Positions 1-8,370 of a stretch of DNA of 64,000 bases are shown here, piece after piece. The stretch is taken from assembly GCF_003259745.1 (NCBI RefSeq), contig NZ_QLMC01000001.1:1364001-1428000 (forward strand), written 5' to 3'. Positions within the stretch are counted from its first letter, which is position 1. Every line of letters begins with the position of its first letter. Origin of the DNA: Larkinella arboricola. GTDB taxonomy: Bacteria; Bacteroidota; Bacteroidia; Cytophagales; Spirosomataceae. The notes under the pieces were generated by a model, which worked only from the letters and a program-made list of their open reading frames with translations, was not told where the DNA came from and made no database searches. Made by a program: the position numbers and the translations under genes.

Positions 1-2246
1 GGTGCCCGGCCCAGCGCATTCCAGTAGAGTTGATTCACCAACCGGTCCGACGTTGGGTATTTGGCTTTCCAGCGTTCGGCACCCTGTTTCAGGGCTGCGT
101 TGAACTTGGCTCCGTTGGTCAGTTCGAGTGCCTGCAACAGGTTGGCCTGCGAAGTCCGGCTGGTGCTGACGGTTTCGCGGTTCGGGCGACCCAGGGCTGT
201 CAGGAACGGATCGTTTTTCACCAGCGAAGCCCGTGGGAACGGTATTTCCTGCTTGATGTTTTCCGGAAGCCGTTTTTCGGCCAGCGCCGAGTCGCCGTAA
301 ACCGGATTGAACGCCAGACTAACGGCATCGGCAAATTGCTCCGCCGACATCCGCCGACGCACCATGCCCTCAAACACGAAGGTGGGGGCCGTCAGCAAAG
401 CCGGGTCTTTCACGCTGATGGACGGTAACTGATACGTTTTAGACGTCAGGATGTTGGCCATCAGTTTTTTAATATCGTAGCCGTTGGCGGCAAAATCAGC
501 GGCCAGCCAGTCGAGCAGGTCCTGACTCCAGGGCGCGTTATCCATCATATCCACCGGTTCGACCAGCCCCCGGCCCATCAACTGCGCCCAAACCCGGTTG
601 ACCAGCGTGCGGTAAAGCCGCCCGTCTTTCGGTTGGGTCATAAACTCGGCCAGTTCGCGGAGCCGTTCCGCCGTGGGCGCTTCGCCGTTGATGGTTCCGA
701 GTTCTTTAAACAGAATGGCTCGTCCGGCTATCTTGCCGGTCGGTTTGTCGCAGCGGTGAATTTCCAGCGTGGTGTCGGAAAAGACGTTGGCAAAGGCGTA
801 GGCATCGGCCAGTTTCCAGTCGCTGATAAAGCTGTCGTGGCAGGACGCACACTTCAGATTCAGGCCCAGAAACACCTGCGCCACGTTTTGGGCCGCCTGC
901 ATTTCCGTACTCTGGCTTGAGTTGATGGTTCCGCGCCATTTAATGCCTTTGATAAACCCTTCCGACTCTTTGGTTGGGCTGATTAGTTCCTTGACAAAAA
1001 GGTTGTACGGTTTATTGTTCTTCAGTGATGCATACAGCCATTTCGTAATATCGAAGCGGCCCCCGGTAATATAGCCTGTTCCGGAGTAGTCATTCCGCAG
1101 GGCGTCGTTCCAGAAGGTAAGCCAGTGTTGCGCGTAGGCGTCGTTCTGGTTGAGCAGTTCGGTCACCAGCAACTCGCGTTTGTTGGGCCGCGGGTCCGCC
1201 GTGAAAGACTGAATTTTTTCGGGCGTCGGCAGTAACCCGATCACATCCAGATACACCCGGCGCAGGTAGGTCCGGTCGTCGACCGGCGCTTTCCAGGTAA
1301 GTTTGTGCTGCTGAAAATAGGCGTTTACAAACCGGTCGATGGGGTTGGTCAGATCGCCGGTTGCTGCGGGAACGGCGGGCATCCGGGGTTCCAGGGCTGC
1401 CACACGGTAAATGCTTTTCTGTGCCCCGCTGGGCCAGGGAGCGCCCTGTTTGATCCAGAATTCGAGCACGGCAATTTCTTTGTCGGTGAGCCGTTTGCCT
1501 TTGGTCGGCATGGCGTCGTCGTGACCGGCGGGCAGTTTTACCCGGCGAATCATATCACTGTCTTCCGGGTGGCCTGCTTTCAGAATCGGACCGTTTTCGC
1601 CCCCCTTCATGAGCAGTTCTTTGGTATCAAGCCGCAGTTCCCCTTTCATTTTGGTGGCACTGTGGCAACTGTAGCAGTTGTGGGCCAGAATCGAACGAAC
1701 TTCCAGGTTGAGGTCCTCAATCTGTTTGGCGTCAAGCGGCTGGCTGCTGGTATTGCTGATAAAAGCAAGGTTGGGATCGGTGGTCGTGGGCGATTGTTTC
1801 TCGTTTCCGAAAGGCAACACACTTGTGAGATAGTCTTCGCCGTGAGTCAGGAGTGCCCCGTAGTGACCCGCAATGGTCACCCCGAAAACCGTTAAAAACA
1901 GCAGGCTACGGTATAAGACTAACCGCCTGGTTTGTACTGCAAAAACCGTGAGAAGAGCCAGCGCCATTGTGGCCAGACCCGACCACTGGTGAATGGTGAC
2001 GGTATCGCCACCGTACTCTTCCTGGTTGATTAAAATTAAACCCAGAATTGCCGCTACGACCGAACTGATGGCACCAATCCAGATCAGGGCGGTAATGCCA
2101 GCACGCAGGTCGGTGGATTTCCGTGACCAGCCGACGATTTCCAGGAGCAGGGCTACGCAGAGAAGACCAACCGGAAAGTGGACCATCAGCGGGTGCAGAC
2201 GGCCAAGGAATTGCCAAAGCCAAAAAGATTCTGTTAAAACCGTCAC
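1..2246 (-). CDS. DUF1549/DUF1553 cytochrome protein with membrane-anchored N-terminus (3' part cut off)
   Basis: Reading right to left, one frame stays open from a GTG at 2246 to the window edge (about 748 residues), so the C-terminus lies outside. The first ~130 residues form about four hydrophobic helices of the DUF2231 type, starting with an LHPLMVHFPVG stretch. That stretch argues for the upstream GTG rather than the internal ATG. Next comes a cytochrome segment with the haem motif CYSCH and a KGELRLDT/KGG pattern typical of planctomycete-type PSCyt1 domains. DUF1549 follows with a second CxxCH (CASCH), then DUF1553 (LVNRVWAQLMGRGLV, ANGYDIKKLM). These are predicted exported haem proteins common in Planctomycetes and Bacteroidota; their biochemical role is not settled. 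A DUF1501 partner often lies downstream, which would be outside the window. It is read in the same direction as the SusC/SusD pair upstream, separated by a hairpin. Confidence 0.85.
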   Translation of the reverse strand, partial: MTVLTESFWLWQFLGRLHPLMVHFPVGLLCVALLLEIVGWSRKSTDLRAGITALIWIGAISSVVAAILGLILINQEEYGGDTVTIHQWSGLATMALALLTVFAVQTRRLVLYRSLLFLTVFGVTIAGHYGALLTHGEDYLTSVLPFGNEKQSPTTTDPNLAFISNTSSQPLDAKQIEDLNLEVRSILAHNCYSCHSATKMKGELRLDTKELLMKGGENGPILKAGHPEDSDMIRRVKLPAGHDDAMPTKGKRLTDKEIAVLEFWIKQGAPWPSGAQKSIYRVAALEPRMPAVPAATGDLTNPIDRFVNAYFQQHKLTWKAPVDDRTYLRRVYLDVIGLLPTPEKIQSFTADPRPNKRELLVTELLNQNDAYAQHWLTFWNDALRNDYSGTGYITGGRFDITKWLYASLKNNKPYNLFVKELISPTKESEGFIKGIKWRGTINSSQSTEMQAAQNVAQVFLGLNLKCASCHDSFISDWKLADAYAFANVFSDTTLEIHRCDKPTGKIAGRAILFKELGTINGEAPTAERLRELAEFMTQPKDGRLYRTLVNRVWAQLMGRGLVEPVDMMDNAPWSQDLLDWLAADFAANGYDIKKLMANILTSKTYQLPSISVKDPALLTAPTFVFEGMVRRRMSAEQFADAVSLAFNPVYGDSALAEKRLPENIKQEIPFPRASLVKNDPFLTALGRPNRETVSTSRTSQANLLQALELTNGAKFNAALKQGAERWKAKYPTSDRLVNQLYWNALGRA

Positions 2247-2281
2247 TTTGAAATCGAATTAGTTAACTAAAATCAATTGTT

Positions 2282-2344
2282 AAATGCACCTTATGGCATG
2301 GATCAATCCTAAATTTACATTAATCCGTCCAATAAGGTGCATTT
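2282..2344. terminator. 13-bp hairpin between susD and the cytochrome gene
   Basis: AAATGCACCTTAT (2282-2294) pairs perfectly with ATAAGGTGCATTT (2332-2344) across a 37-nt loop. A run of T follows on the plus strand; on the minus strand, the direction of the flanking genes, the stem is followed by a looser A/T-rich stretch. It probably ends or attenuates the SusC/SusD transcript. The long loop is unusual for a simple terminator. Confidence 0.5.
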
Positions 2345-2372
2345 TTTCGCAGAAACTATCCTGCACTTTCCT

Positions 2373-3872
2373 TTAATAGCCCTGATTCTGGGTTAATTTA
2401 CTGTTAATCAGGATTTGCGGGGCCGGAATCGGCAGGTAGTATTCATTCTCGGTGTACACGTAATCCTGGGCGTTGAAAGCAATGCCACCCCGGTCGACTG
2501 TCGGTTTTGCCTTTTCCTTCGCCCCGTAGGCATTCATGAAAGCCGCTAGTTCAGCCGGGGTTTTAGTCCGGCGCAGGTCAAACCAGCGGTGGTTTTCAAA
2601 CGCCAGTTCCACCCGCCGTTCTTTCAGGATAGCATCGCGGAGCGCAACCTTATCCAGACCGGTTTTTGGGGCCAGTCCCGCCCGTTTCCGAACCTGATTC
2701 AGGTAATCAAACGCTTCGGCGGATGGGCCCGTGGCTTCGTTGATCGACTCGGCCAGCATCAGCAACACGTCCGCGTAACGCAGTACCGGCCAGTTGTTGT
2801 CGGTCCGACCGGTAATGGTGTGGGGATACGTGTATTTGATAACGTAAGGCATGTTTACAACGGTGCCGTTTAAGGTATAACTGGTTTTCAGGGAAGCATC
2901 TTTCCGTACGTCACCCGGTTCGTAGGCCGCAATCAGGTCATTGGTTGGGATGTTCCGACCGGAAGGAGCCGTATTGGCAAAACCCGTGATGGCACCCGCC
3001 GAAAGCCGGGGAGCAAAGACGTAGGCAAAGTTGCTCCACTCGCCCAGGTCGTTACCGCCCTGATACTGCACTTCAAATAGCGACTCCGGACCGTTCTTTT
3101 TGGCGGGGTTGAAGTTGTCGGTATAAAGCGGATTCAGGCTGTAGCCCAGGGGCAGGATTTGCTTCAGCGTCGTGACGGCATCCGTGTATTTCTTTTGGGT
3201 CAGGTACACCTTGCCCAGAATACCGAGTGCCGCGCCTTTGGTAACGCGCCCAACCTGAGCCGCCGGATACGTCGCGGGCAGCAGCGCAACCGCTTCTTTC
3301 AGATCCTTTTCGATCTGGGCCCACGCTTCAGCCTGGGGAGACCGTACCAGGTCAAAGGCCTCATTGGGGTTAGCCAGCGTGGAGGTAACCAGGATCACAT
3401 CCCCGAAATACTGCACCAAATGGAAATAGAAATACGCCCGCAGGAACTTCAACTGCCCTTCGATCGGACCTTTAGCCGCTGCGTCGAGCGTGCTGGTCGA
3501 TAGCTTTTCCAGGGTATAGTTGGTATTGTAAAGCGCGGAATAATAGAGGTTCCAGATGTTGGCAATTTCGCCATTTCCCTGGTTGACCGTCGAGAATTCG
3601 AAGGCTTCCCAACCGGCGGCTCCCCCGCGGTCGAGCGGATTGAAGTCCAGCGTGGTGTTGTCGGACGGAAACTCCTGAAAGATGTAAGCCGAACTGGTCA
3701 TTTGCTGCAACTGGCCGTATACACCATTCAGTGCCTGCTGAAACTGGGTTTCGGTTTTATAAAAGAGATCGGTGCCAATCCGAGTTGGATCGGTGGTGAC
3801 CAGAAAGTCATCTTTACACGAAAACTGAGTCATGCAAAGAAGAAATGTCCCTATGACGGTTATTTTTTTCAT
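2373..3872 (-). CDS. SusD/RagB family nutrient-binding outer membrane lipoprotein
   Basis: A 499-residue protein with a lipoprotein signal peptide; the lipobox Cys is residue 19 (QFSC), followed by KDDFL, the usual SusD beginning. The N-terminal half has TPR-like helices (FYKTETQFQQALNGVYGQL; a YFYFHLVQYFGDV stretch). The C-terminal half has the RagB/SusD signature ERRVELAFENHRWFDLRR and ends in the typical NQGY. SusD proteins cap the SusC TonB-dependent transporter on the cell surface and bind glycan or peptide ligands. The start lies 11 bp downstream of the susC stop, so the two are surely cotranscribed. The substrate cannot be read from the sequence. Confidence 0.95.
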   Translation of the reverse strand: MKKITVIGTFLLCMTQFSCKDDFLVTTDPTRIGTDLFYKTETQFQQALNGVYGQLQQMTSSAYIFQEFPSDNTTLDFNPLDRGGAAGWEAFEFSTVNQGNGEIANIWNLYYSALYNTNYTLEKLSTSTLDAAAKGPIEGQLKFLRAYFYFHLVQYFGDVILVTSTLANPNEAFDLVRSPQAEAWAQIEKDLKEAVALLPATYPAAQVGRVTKGAALGILGKVYLTQKKYTDAVTTLKQILPLGYSLNPLYTDNFNPAKKNGPESLFEVQYQGGNDLGEWSNFAYVFAPRLSAGAITGFANTAPSGRNIPTNDLIAAYEPGDVRKDASLKTSYTLNGTVVNMPYVIKYTYPHTITGRTDNNWPVLRYADVLLMLAESINEATGPSAEAFDYLNQVRKRAGLAPKTGLDKVALRDAILKERRVELAFENHRWFDLRRTKTPAELAAFMNAYGAKEKAKPTVDRGGIAFNAQDYVYTENEYYLPIPAPQILINSKLTQNQGY

Positions 3873-3883
3873 TTTCGTGACAA

Positions 3884-6800
3884 TTAGAAGTTGAGTTTAA
3901 TACCTGCAGCCATTGTTCTCGGAACTGGATAAGACTCATCGTCATTATTCAGTTCGTTTCCTCCGCGTACGCCCGCATCCGGGTTATTACCGGGGTATTT
4001 TGTGAACATGAACAGGTTATTGCCCGTCACAAAAATCCGGGCATTACTCAGGACGGACTTAAAGCGGGGGAAATTATAGCCGATGGTAATGGTTTTCAGC
4101 CAGGTGTAACTGGCATTGTAGACATACCGCTCGCTGCTCTCCCGCGACCACTTAAAGTAGCTCGTACCACCCTGTGAGTTTTTCGCATTCGGATTGGAAC
4201 CCGGGTTTTCGGCCGACCGCCAGCGATCTTTGGCTTTGTCCAGGACGTTGAACACGCCGTCCATGTTCATCGTTGAGGCTTCAATGTTCCGGTACACATC
4301 AAAATCGTGGGCACCCAGGAACATGATGTTGAAGTCGAACTGCTTGTAGTCGGCGGCTACCGTCCAGGCCCAGGTAAAGGCCGGATTCGGGTTGCCGATT
4401 TCGACCATGTCCTGCGTATCGTACGAGATCTCACCGTCGCCGTTGGCATCCCAGAATTTCATGGCGCCTGGGATGGCTCCGTCCTGTTTCGGCCAAGCGT
4501 CGATTTCTTCCTGCGTATTGAAAATACCCAGTTTCCGGTATCCGTAAATCATACCGATCGGGCGGCCCACCTTCTGAACGTTGTAGCCACCGTAGAAGCT
4601 ACCATACCACAAGGCATCGTTTTGGCCTTTGATGGCCAGAATTTTGTTCCGGTTGAAGGAGATGTTTGCGTTCGTCCGCAGGTTCAGCTTACCCAAGCTA
4701 ATGCGGTAGTCGGCACCCAGTTCAATACCGTGGTTTTCCACTTTTCCGATGTTGGCCAGACTCGTGGTGAAGCCGGAAACGGACGGAATCGAAATGGGCA
4801 ATAACATATCGTTGGTAATCTTCTTATAGTACTCGAAGTTGAAGTTCAACTGGTTGTTGAACAGCGAAAGATCCATACCGATGTCCAGTTGGTTGGATTT
4901 CTCCCATTTCAGACCCGAGTTGGCAAACGAACTGACGACTTTTCCGGCGGCAAAGGCATTGCCCAGAATGTAATTGTTGGCGCTAACGAAGGCCAGGCTC
5001 GGGTAATTACCGATGTCATTGTTTCCGGTTACCCCCCAGCTGGCCCGGACTTTCAGATCGCTCAGCCAGTTTGGTTTGGGGATGAACGATTCTTCCGTTA
5101 CCCGCCAGCCAACAGACGCTGCCGGGAAATCCCCGTATTTATTCTGGGAGCCAAACCGGGAGCTACCTTCCCGACGATAAGAGGCCGAGAACAGGTATTT
5201 GTCTTTAAACGAGTAGTTGACCCGGCTCAGGAAAGCCAACATGGTCCAGCCGTACTCGTAAGAATTGGACTGACGGATTGAGGCCGCACCCAGGTAAGGC
5301 ACCATGTCGTCGGGGAATGTATTCCCCGAACCCGTGATTCCCCGAAGCCGTTCCTTCTGGGCGGTGTAACCCACCAGAGCTTCCATCGTATGACCGGTGC
5401 CAAGTCTGGGCGTGTACGTCAGCAGTTGATCGAGCGCGTAGTTGGTCAACTCTTCCGTATTGTCGGTTTGCGTAGCAATGCGCGGAGGGGCTCCCGCCGT
5501 ACCGTTAGCAACCGACAGACCAATGGTTGAAGGCACAAACTCCTTATAGGTATTATTATTGAGCTTGATGTTGGCGGACGTCCGGAATTTGAAGTCTTTC
5601 AGGAACGACACCTCAATAAAACCGTTACCCAGCACATCGGCGATGTTTCTTCTGCGGAGTACGTTTTCGAGCACAAACAGCGGGTTCGGAAACCCGAATA
5701 CGCCGTCGACACCGTTGATATACGGAATCAGTGAACCATCCGGGTTATAGGGCGTGGCGCGTGGGTCCATGAGCAGGGCTCCCCCAACCAGGGCACTCCG
5801 ACCGTTTGTGTTAGCCAGGTTGTTGTTGGTGTAAGAACCGTTGATGTTCAGCCCTACGTTGATAAACTTATTCACCTGGCCGCCGAGGTTGGTACGCACC
5901 GAAATCCGGTCGTAATCCGTGTGCTTGATGGTTCCGTTTTCTTTGTAATACCCCACCGATAACAAGGCTTTCAGGGGCCCTCCGCCGGACGAAATCGTCA
6001 GGTTCGCATCCGTATATGGCGCGTTTTTGTGCATGATCAGATCATACCAGTCGGTCGAATATTTCGTTTGTTCCGGATACCGGTAACCGATAGGCACCTC
6101 TTCAATTGACGGTTCCCGATTTTGCAGGATGCGAATCTGGTCCATGAAAACGTCTTTCTTGAACTGCGCGAATTCCGGACCGTTCAGCATCTTCACGCGT
6201 CGCGACATGGGTACGGTCTGAATGCCGTAGTCGAGTGAGAAGTTGATGCTTGTTTTACCCTCTTTGGCGCTTTTGGTTGTAATCAGCACAACCCCGTTTG
6301 AGCCCCTGGCCCCGTAAATAGCCGTCGAAGCCGCATCTTTCAGGATGGAAATGCTTTCGATATCGTTCGGGTTCAGGTTTTGTCCAACATCGGTTCCCAC
6401 CGGAAAACCGTCGATGACGTATAGCGGGTTGCTGCCTGCGCCCAGGGAGCCAATGCCCCGAACCCGTACTTCAAAAGAACCACCCGGCGTTCCGGCTTTC
6501 TGTTTCACAACCACCCCCGGCGCCCGACCCTGAATGAGCTGGTTGGTGTTGTTGGAAGGCTGTTCGCCAATGTCCTTCATGCTGATAACCGATACGGCCG
6601 AGGTAATATCCTGTTTCCGTTGCGAACCGTACCCGACAACGACAACTTCATCCAGCGAACGGTCACCTACGGTCAGCTGAACATCGATTTTAGTTCGACT
6701 CCCAACGTTGATTTCCTGCGATAGATACCCTACGAAGGAATAAATCAGAACGGCGTTATTTTCCGGCACATCAAGCCGATAGCTGCCGTCGGCATTGCTG

Positions 6801-7012
6801 GTGGTTCCCCGGGTAGTTCCTTTCAGAACGATGCTGACGCCCGGCAGTGCCTCGCCTTTTTCGTCTTTCACGGTTCCGGACACGAGCCGGTCGATGGCTG
6901 CGTTGGCGCGAACTGACAGGCTGGTAATAGCCAGCAGAAACAGGCACAGCCGAATGAGAGGAACCCTCCTTAAAATACCCGATAAGGGCCGTGTTAGTAA
7001 GCGTTTTTTCAT
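3884..7012 (-). CDS. SusC/RagA family TonB-linked outer membrane transporter
   Basis: I take the start at the ATG at 7012 (MKKRLLTRP...), which begins a clear signal peptide ending near RANA; the frame is open 31 codons further upstream but without signal-peptide character. The protein is 1042 residues. Order: signal peptide, carboxypeptidase-regulatory-like domain (SGTVKDEKGEALPGVSIVLKG), TonB-box-like DEVVVVGYG, plug (GSLGAGSNPLYVIDGFPVG; DAASTAIYGARGSNGVVLITTK), then a large beta-barrel ending in a terminal Phe (AAGIKLNF). It imports a ligand delivered by the adjacent SusD using TonB energy. There is no N-terminal STN domain, so it is not a FecA-type transducer able to signal directly to the nearby sigma/anti-sigma genes. 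Confidence 0.95.
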   Translation of the reverse strand: MKKRLLTRPLSGILRRVPLIRLCLFLLAITSLSVRANAAIDRLVSGTVKDEKGEALPGVSIVLKGTTRGTTSNADGSYRLDVPENNAVLIYSFVGYLSQEINVGSRTKIDVQLTVGDRSLDEVVVVGYGSQRKQDITSAVSVISMKDIGEQPSNNTNQLIQGRAPGVVVKQKAGTPGGSFEVRVRGIGSLGAGSNPLYVIDGFPVGTDVGQNLNPNDIESISILKDAASTAIYGARGSNGVVLITTKSAKEGKTSINFSLDYGIQTVPMSRRVKMLNGPEFAQFKKDVFMDQIRILQNREPSIEEVPIGYRYPEQTKYSTDWYDLIMHKNAPYTDANLTISSGGGPLKALLSVGYYKENGTIKHTDYDRISVRTNLGGQVNKFINVGLNINGSYTNNNLANTNGRSALVGGALLMDPRATPYNPDGSLIPYINGVDGVFGFPNPLFVLENVLRRRNIADVLGNGFIEVSFLKDFKFRTSANIKLNNNTYKEFVPSTIGLSVANGTAGAPPRIATQTDNTEELTNYALDQLLTYTPRLGTGHTMEALVGYTAQKERLRGITGSGNTFPDDMVPYLGAASIRQSNSYEYGWTMLAFLSRVNYSFKDKYLFSASYRREGSSRFGSQNKYGDFPAASVGWRVTEESFIPKPNWLSDLKVRASWGVTGNNDIGNYPSLAFVSANNYILGNAFAAGKVVSSFANSGLKWEKSNQLDIGMDLSLFNNQLNFNFEYYKKITNDMLLPISIPSVSGFTTSLANIGKVENHGIELGADYRISLGKLNLRTNANISFNRNKILAIKGQNDALWYGSFYGGYNVQKVGRPIGMIYGYRKLGIFNTQEEIDAWPKQDGAIPGAMKFWDANGDGEISYDTQDMVEIGNPNPAFTWAWTVAADYKQFDFNIMFLGAHDFDVYRNIEASTMNMDGVFNVLDKAKDRWRSAENPGSNPNAKNSQGGTSYFKWSRESSERYVYNASYTWLKTITIGYNFPRFKSVLSNARIFVTGNNLFMFTKYPGNNPDAGVRGGNELNNDDESYPVPRTMAAGIKLNF

Positions 7013-7186
7013 TGCGTTTTTTGTTAAGGGATTAGAACAAAACATACTTTCGGTAATCAATCGGTTACCGCACGTGCATCGTGCCAGGGTCATTCGGGCG
7101 GCCAATCACAGTAGAGGGAGATAAACATACTGTAAGGGTTTAGGAACTAGCAGCGTAAACTTCTGGCCTGGATTACAGGACGATGG

Positions 7187-7414
7187 CTACCCCGGTGGGC
7201 CGTTATCAGACGGTTTCTTTTGTCGGATTCGCTGCTGAATCTTGGCCCAGAGCAAAGCTTCCTGCTGCTCGTCGGACAAGGCGGAGGCTGAGCTGCTGTG
7301 GCGGTGATCCAGCAAGTCGTACCAATAATCCATCATTTGTTTCTCCGCTGGCGAACAGGCACCATCGATGTAGCGTTGAAGCACCTCCAAGAATCCCTGA
7401 TGATTTGCCTGCAT
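7187..7414 (-). pseudogene. N-terminal remnant of a FecR-type anti-sigma factor
   Basis: A 75-residue reading frame (ATG at 7414; a longer form would need a TTG at 7474). Residues ~6-60 look like the cytoplasmic N-terminal domain of Bacteroidota FecR-family anti-sigma factors: a FLEVLQRYIDGACSPAEK stretch, then WYDLLD, then ALLWAKIQQRI. A normal FecR protein (about 300-400 residues) continues into a membrane helix and a periplasmic FecR domain. Here the frame stops at 7187 after KKPSDNGPPG, and no membrane helix or FecR sequence is visible in any frame between 7187 and the susC start. It sits between susC and a divergent ECF sigma gene, the usual place for the anti-sigma gene. It is either decayed or a minimal cytoplasmic sigma-binding protein; I favour decay. 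Confidence 0.55.
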
Positions 7415-7474
7415 GCTTAGAAACAGAATGAGCGGTTTTATAACTATGTCAATTAAACCGGTGGAGAGCCGCAA

Positions 7475-7766
7475 ATCATTCTGTAAAATATTTGAATGTT
7501 TATATCCTTGGCTTTTAAATAGTTTAAAGTCCTTATTTTAATGCAAATCGTTGTAGAAATATGATAAAATGAAGAGTTGGGCACTTCCGGCAAGGAAAGA
7601 AAAAAAACGTCAGTTTGGTCGCTGGGCTTTCCGGTAAGGAGCAAACGAAACAGGTAAGTACAGGACGGCATAAAAGATGAAAATGGGAATCTTAGAATAT
7701 AAAATTGTTTCCCGCCGGGAATATTACTTGGCGGGTACGTACCCTGACCCACTATAATGCTCTTTT
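7475..7766. other. AT-rich intergenic region upstream of the sigma factor gene
   Basis: About 290 bp between the anti-sigma remnant and the divergent sigma gene, with an AT-rich half (7480-7580). Near the sigma gene are a CCCGCC/GGCGGG inverted repeat (7711-7735) and a perfect 12-bp palindrome GGGTACGTACCC (7733-7744), 22 bp before the ATG. These could be an operator or leader structure for the sigma gene. I could not find a convincing TAnnTTTG promoter, and I do not believe the 99-codon minus-strand frame here. Confidence 0.35.
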
Positions 7767-8324
7767 ATGGACTACTCAATCCTGAGTGATGTCGTATTGG
7801 TAAAGCTCCTACAGGCAGGAGACACAACGGCTTTTCAAACGATTTACCGTAAATACTGGCAGCCGCTTCTGGCCGTGGCCCGTAAGAAACTGTACTCGCA
7901 GGAAAACGCGGAAGAACTGGTTCAGGATTTATTTGTAGACCTGTGGGAACGGCGGGGAACCATCCAGATTGACGATCTGAAAAAGTATCTTTTTGGTGCG
8001 GTAAAGTATAAAGTACTGAATCATATCAAAGCCCTGTTAATCCGGCAGAAATATGAAGATTTTAAGAATGCGAAGTTAGCCGATTTGGATTGTCATACGG
8101 AAGAAGTACTGGCCTACAATGATCTCAATAAGGCTCTGGAAACCGGAATTGCTCACCTGCCCGACAAAACCCGGCAAATTTTTCGGCTGAACCGTCTGGA
8201 AAACCAGTCCGTTCGGCAAATTTCAGCCTCCCTGCGCATTCCCGAACGCACCGTCGAATACCACATTATGCAGTCCCTACGATCACTCCGGTCTCATTTG
8301 AAAGATTACGTGGGGGTGTTTTGA
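7767..8324 (+). CDS. ECF-type RNA polymerase sigma factor
   Basis: A 185-residue protein of normal length for Bacteroidota ECF sigma factors. Region 2 covers residues ~20-85 (FQTIYRKYWQPL; NAEELVQDLFVDLWERR; YLFGAVKYKVLNHI). Region 4 covers ~130-180 (LPDKTRQIFRLNRLENQSV, then a helix-turn-helix with IPERTVEYHIMQSLRSLR). It directs RNA polymerase to a small set of promoters. Such genes usually pair with a FecR anti-sigma gene and regulate a SusC/SusD locus. Here the only candidate partner is the truncated frame at 7187-7414 on the other strand, so it may be unrestrained or controlled otherwise. The GH9 gene starts 46 bp downstream on the same strand and may be cotranscribed. Confidence 0.93.
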   Translation: MDYSILSDVVLVKLLQAGDTTAFQTIYRKYWQPLLAVARKKLYSQENAEELVQDLFVDLWERRGTIQIDDLKKYLFGAVKYKVLNHIKALLIRQKYEDFKNAKLADLDCHTEEVLAYNDLNKALETGIAHLPDKTRQIFRLNRLENQSVRQISASLRIPERTVEYHIMQSLRSLRSHLKDYVGVF

Positions 8325-8370
8325 CACTTTTTCTGTTACTTCAGGACAAAATTTCTGTTCCTGATTTCCC

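Noticed and set aside
7453-7752. 99-codon minus-strand frame before the sigma gene
   Set aside because: AT-rich, no similarity to any family I know, no good start context; treated as intergenic.
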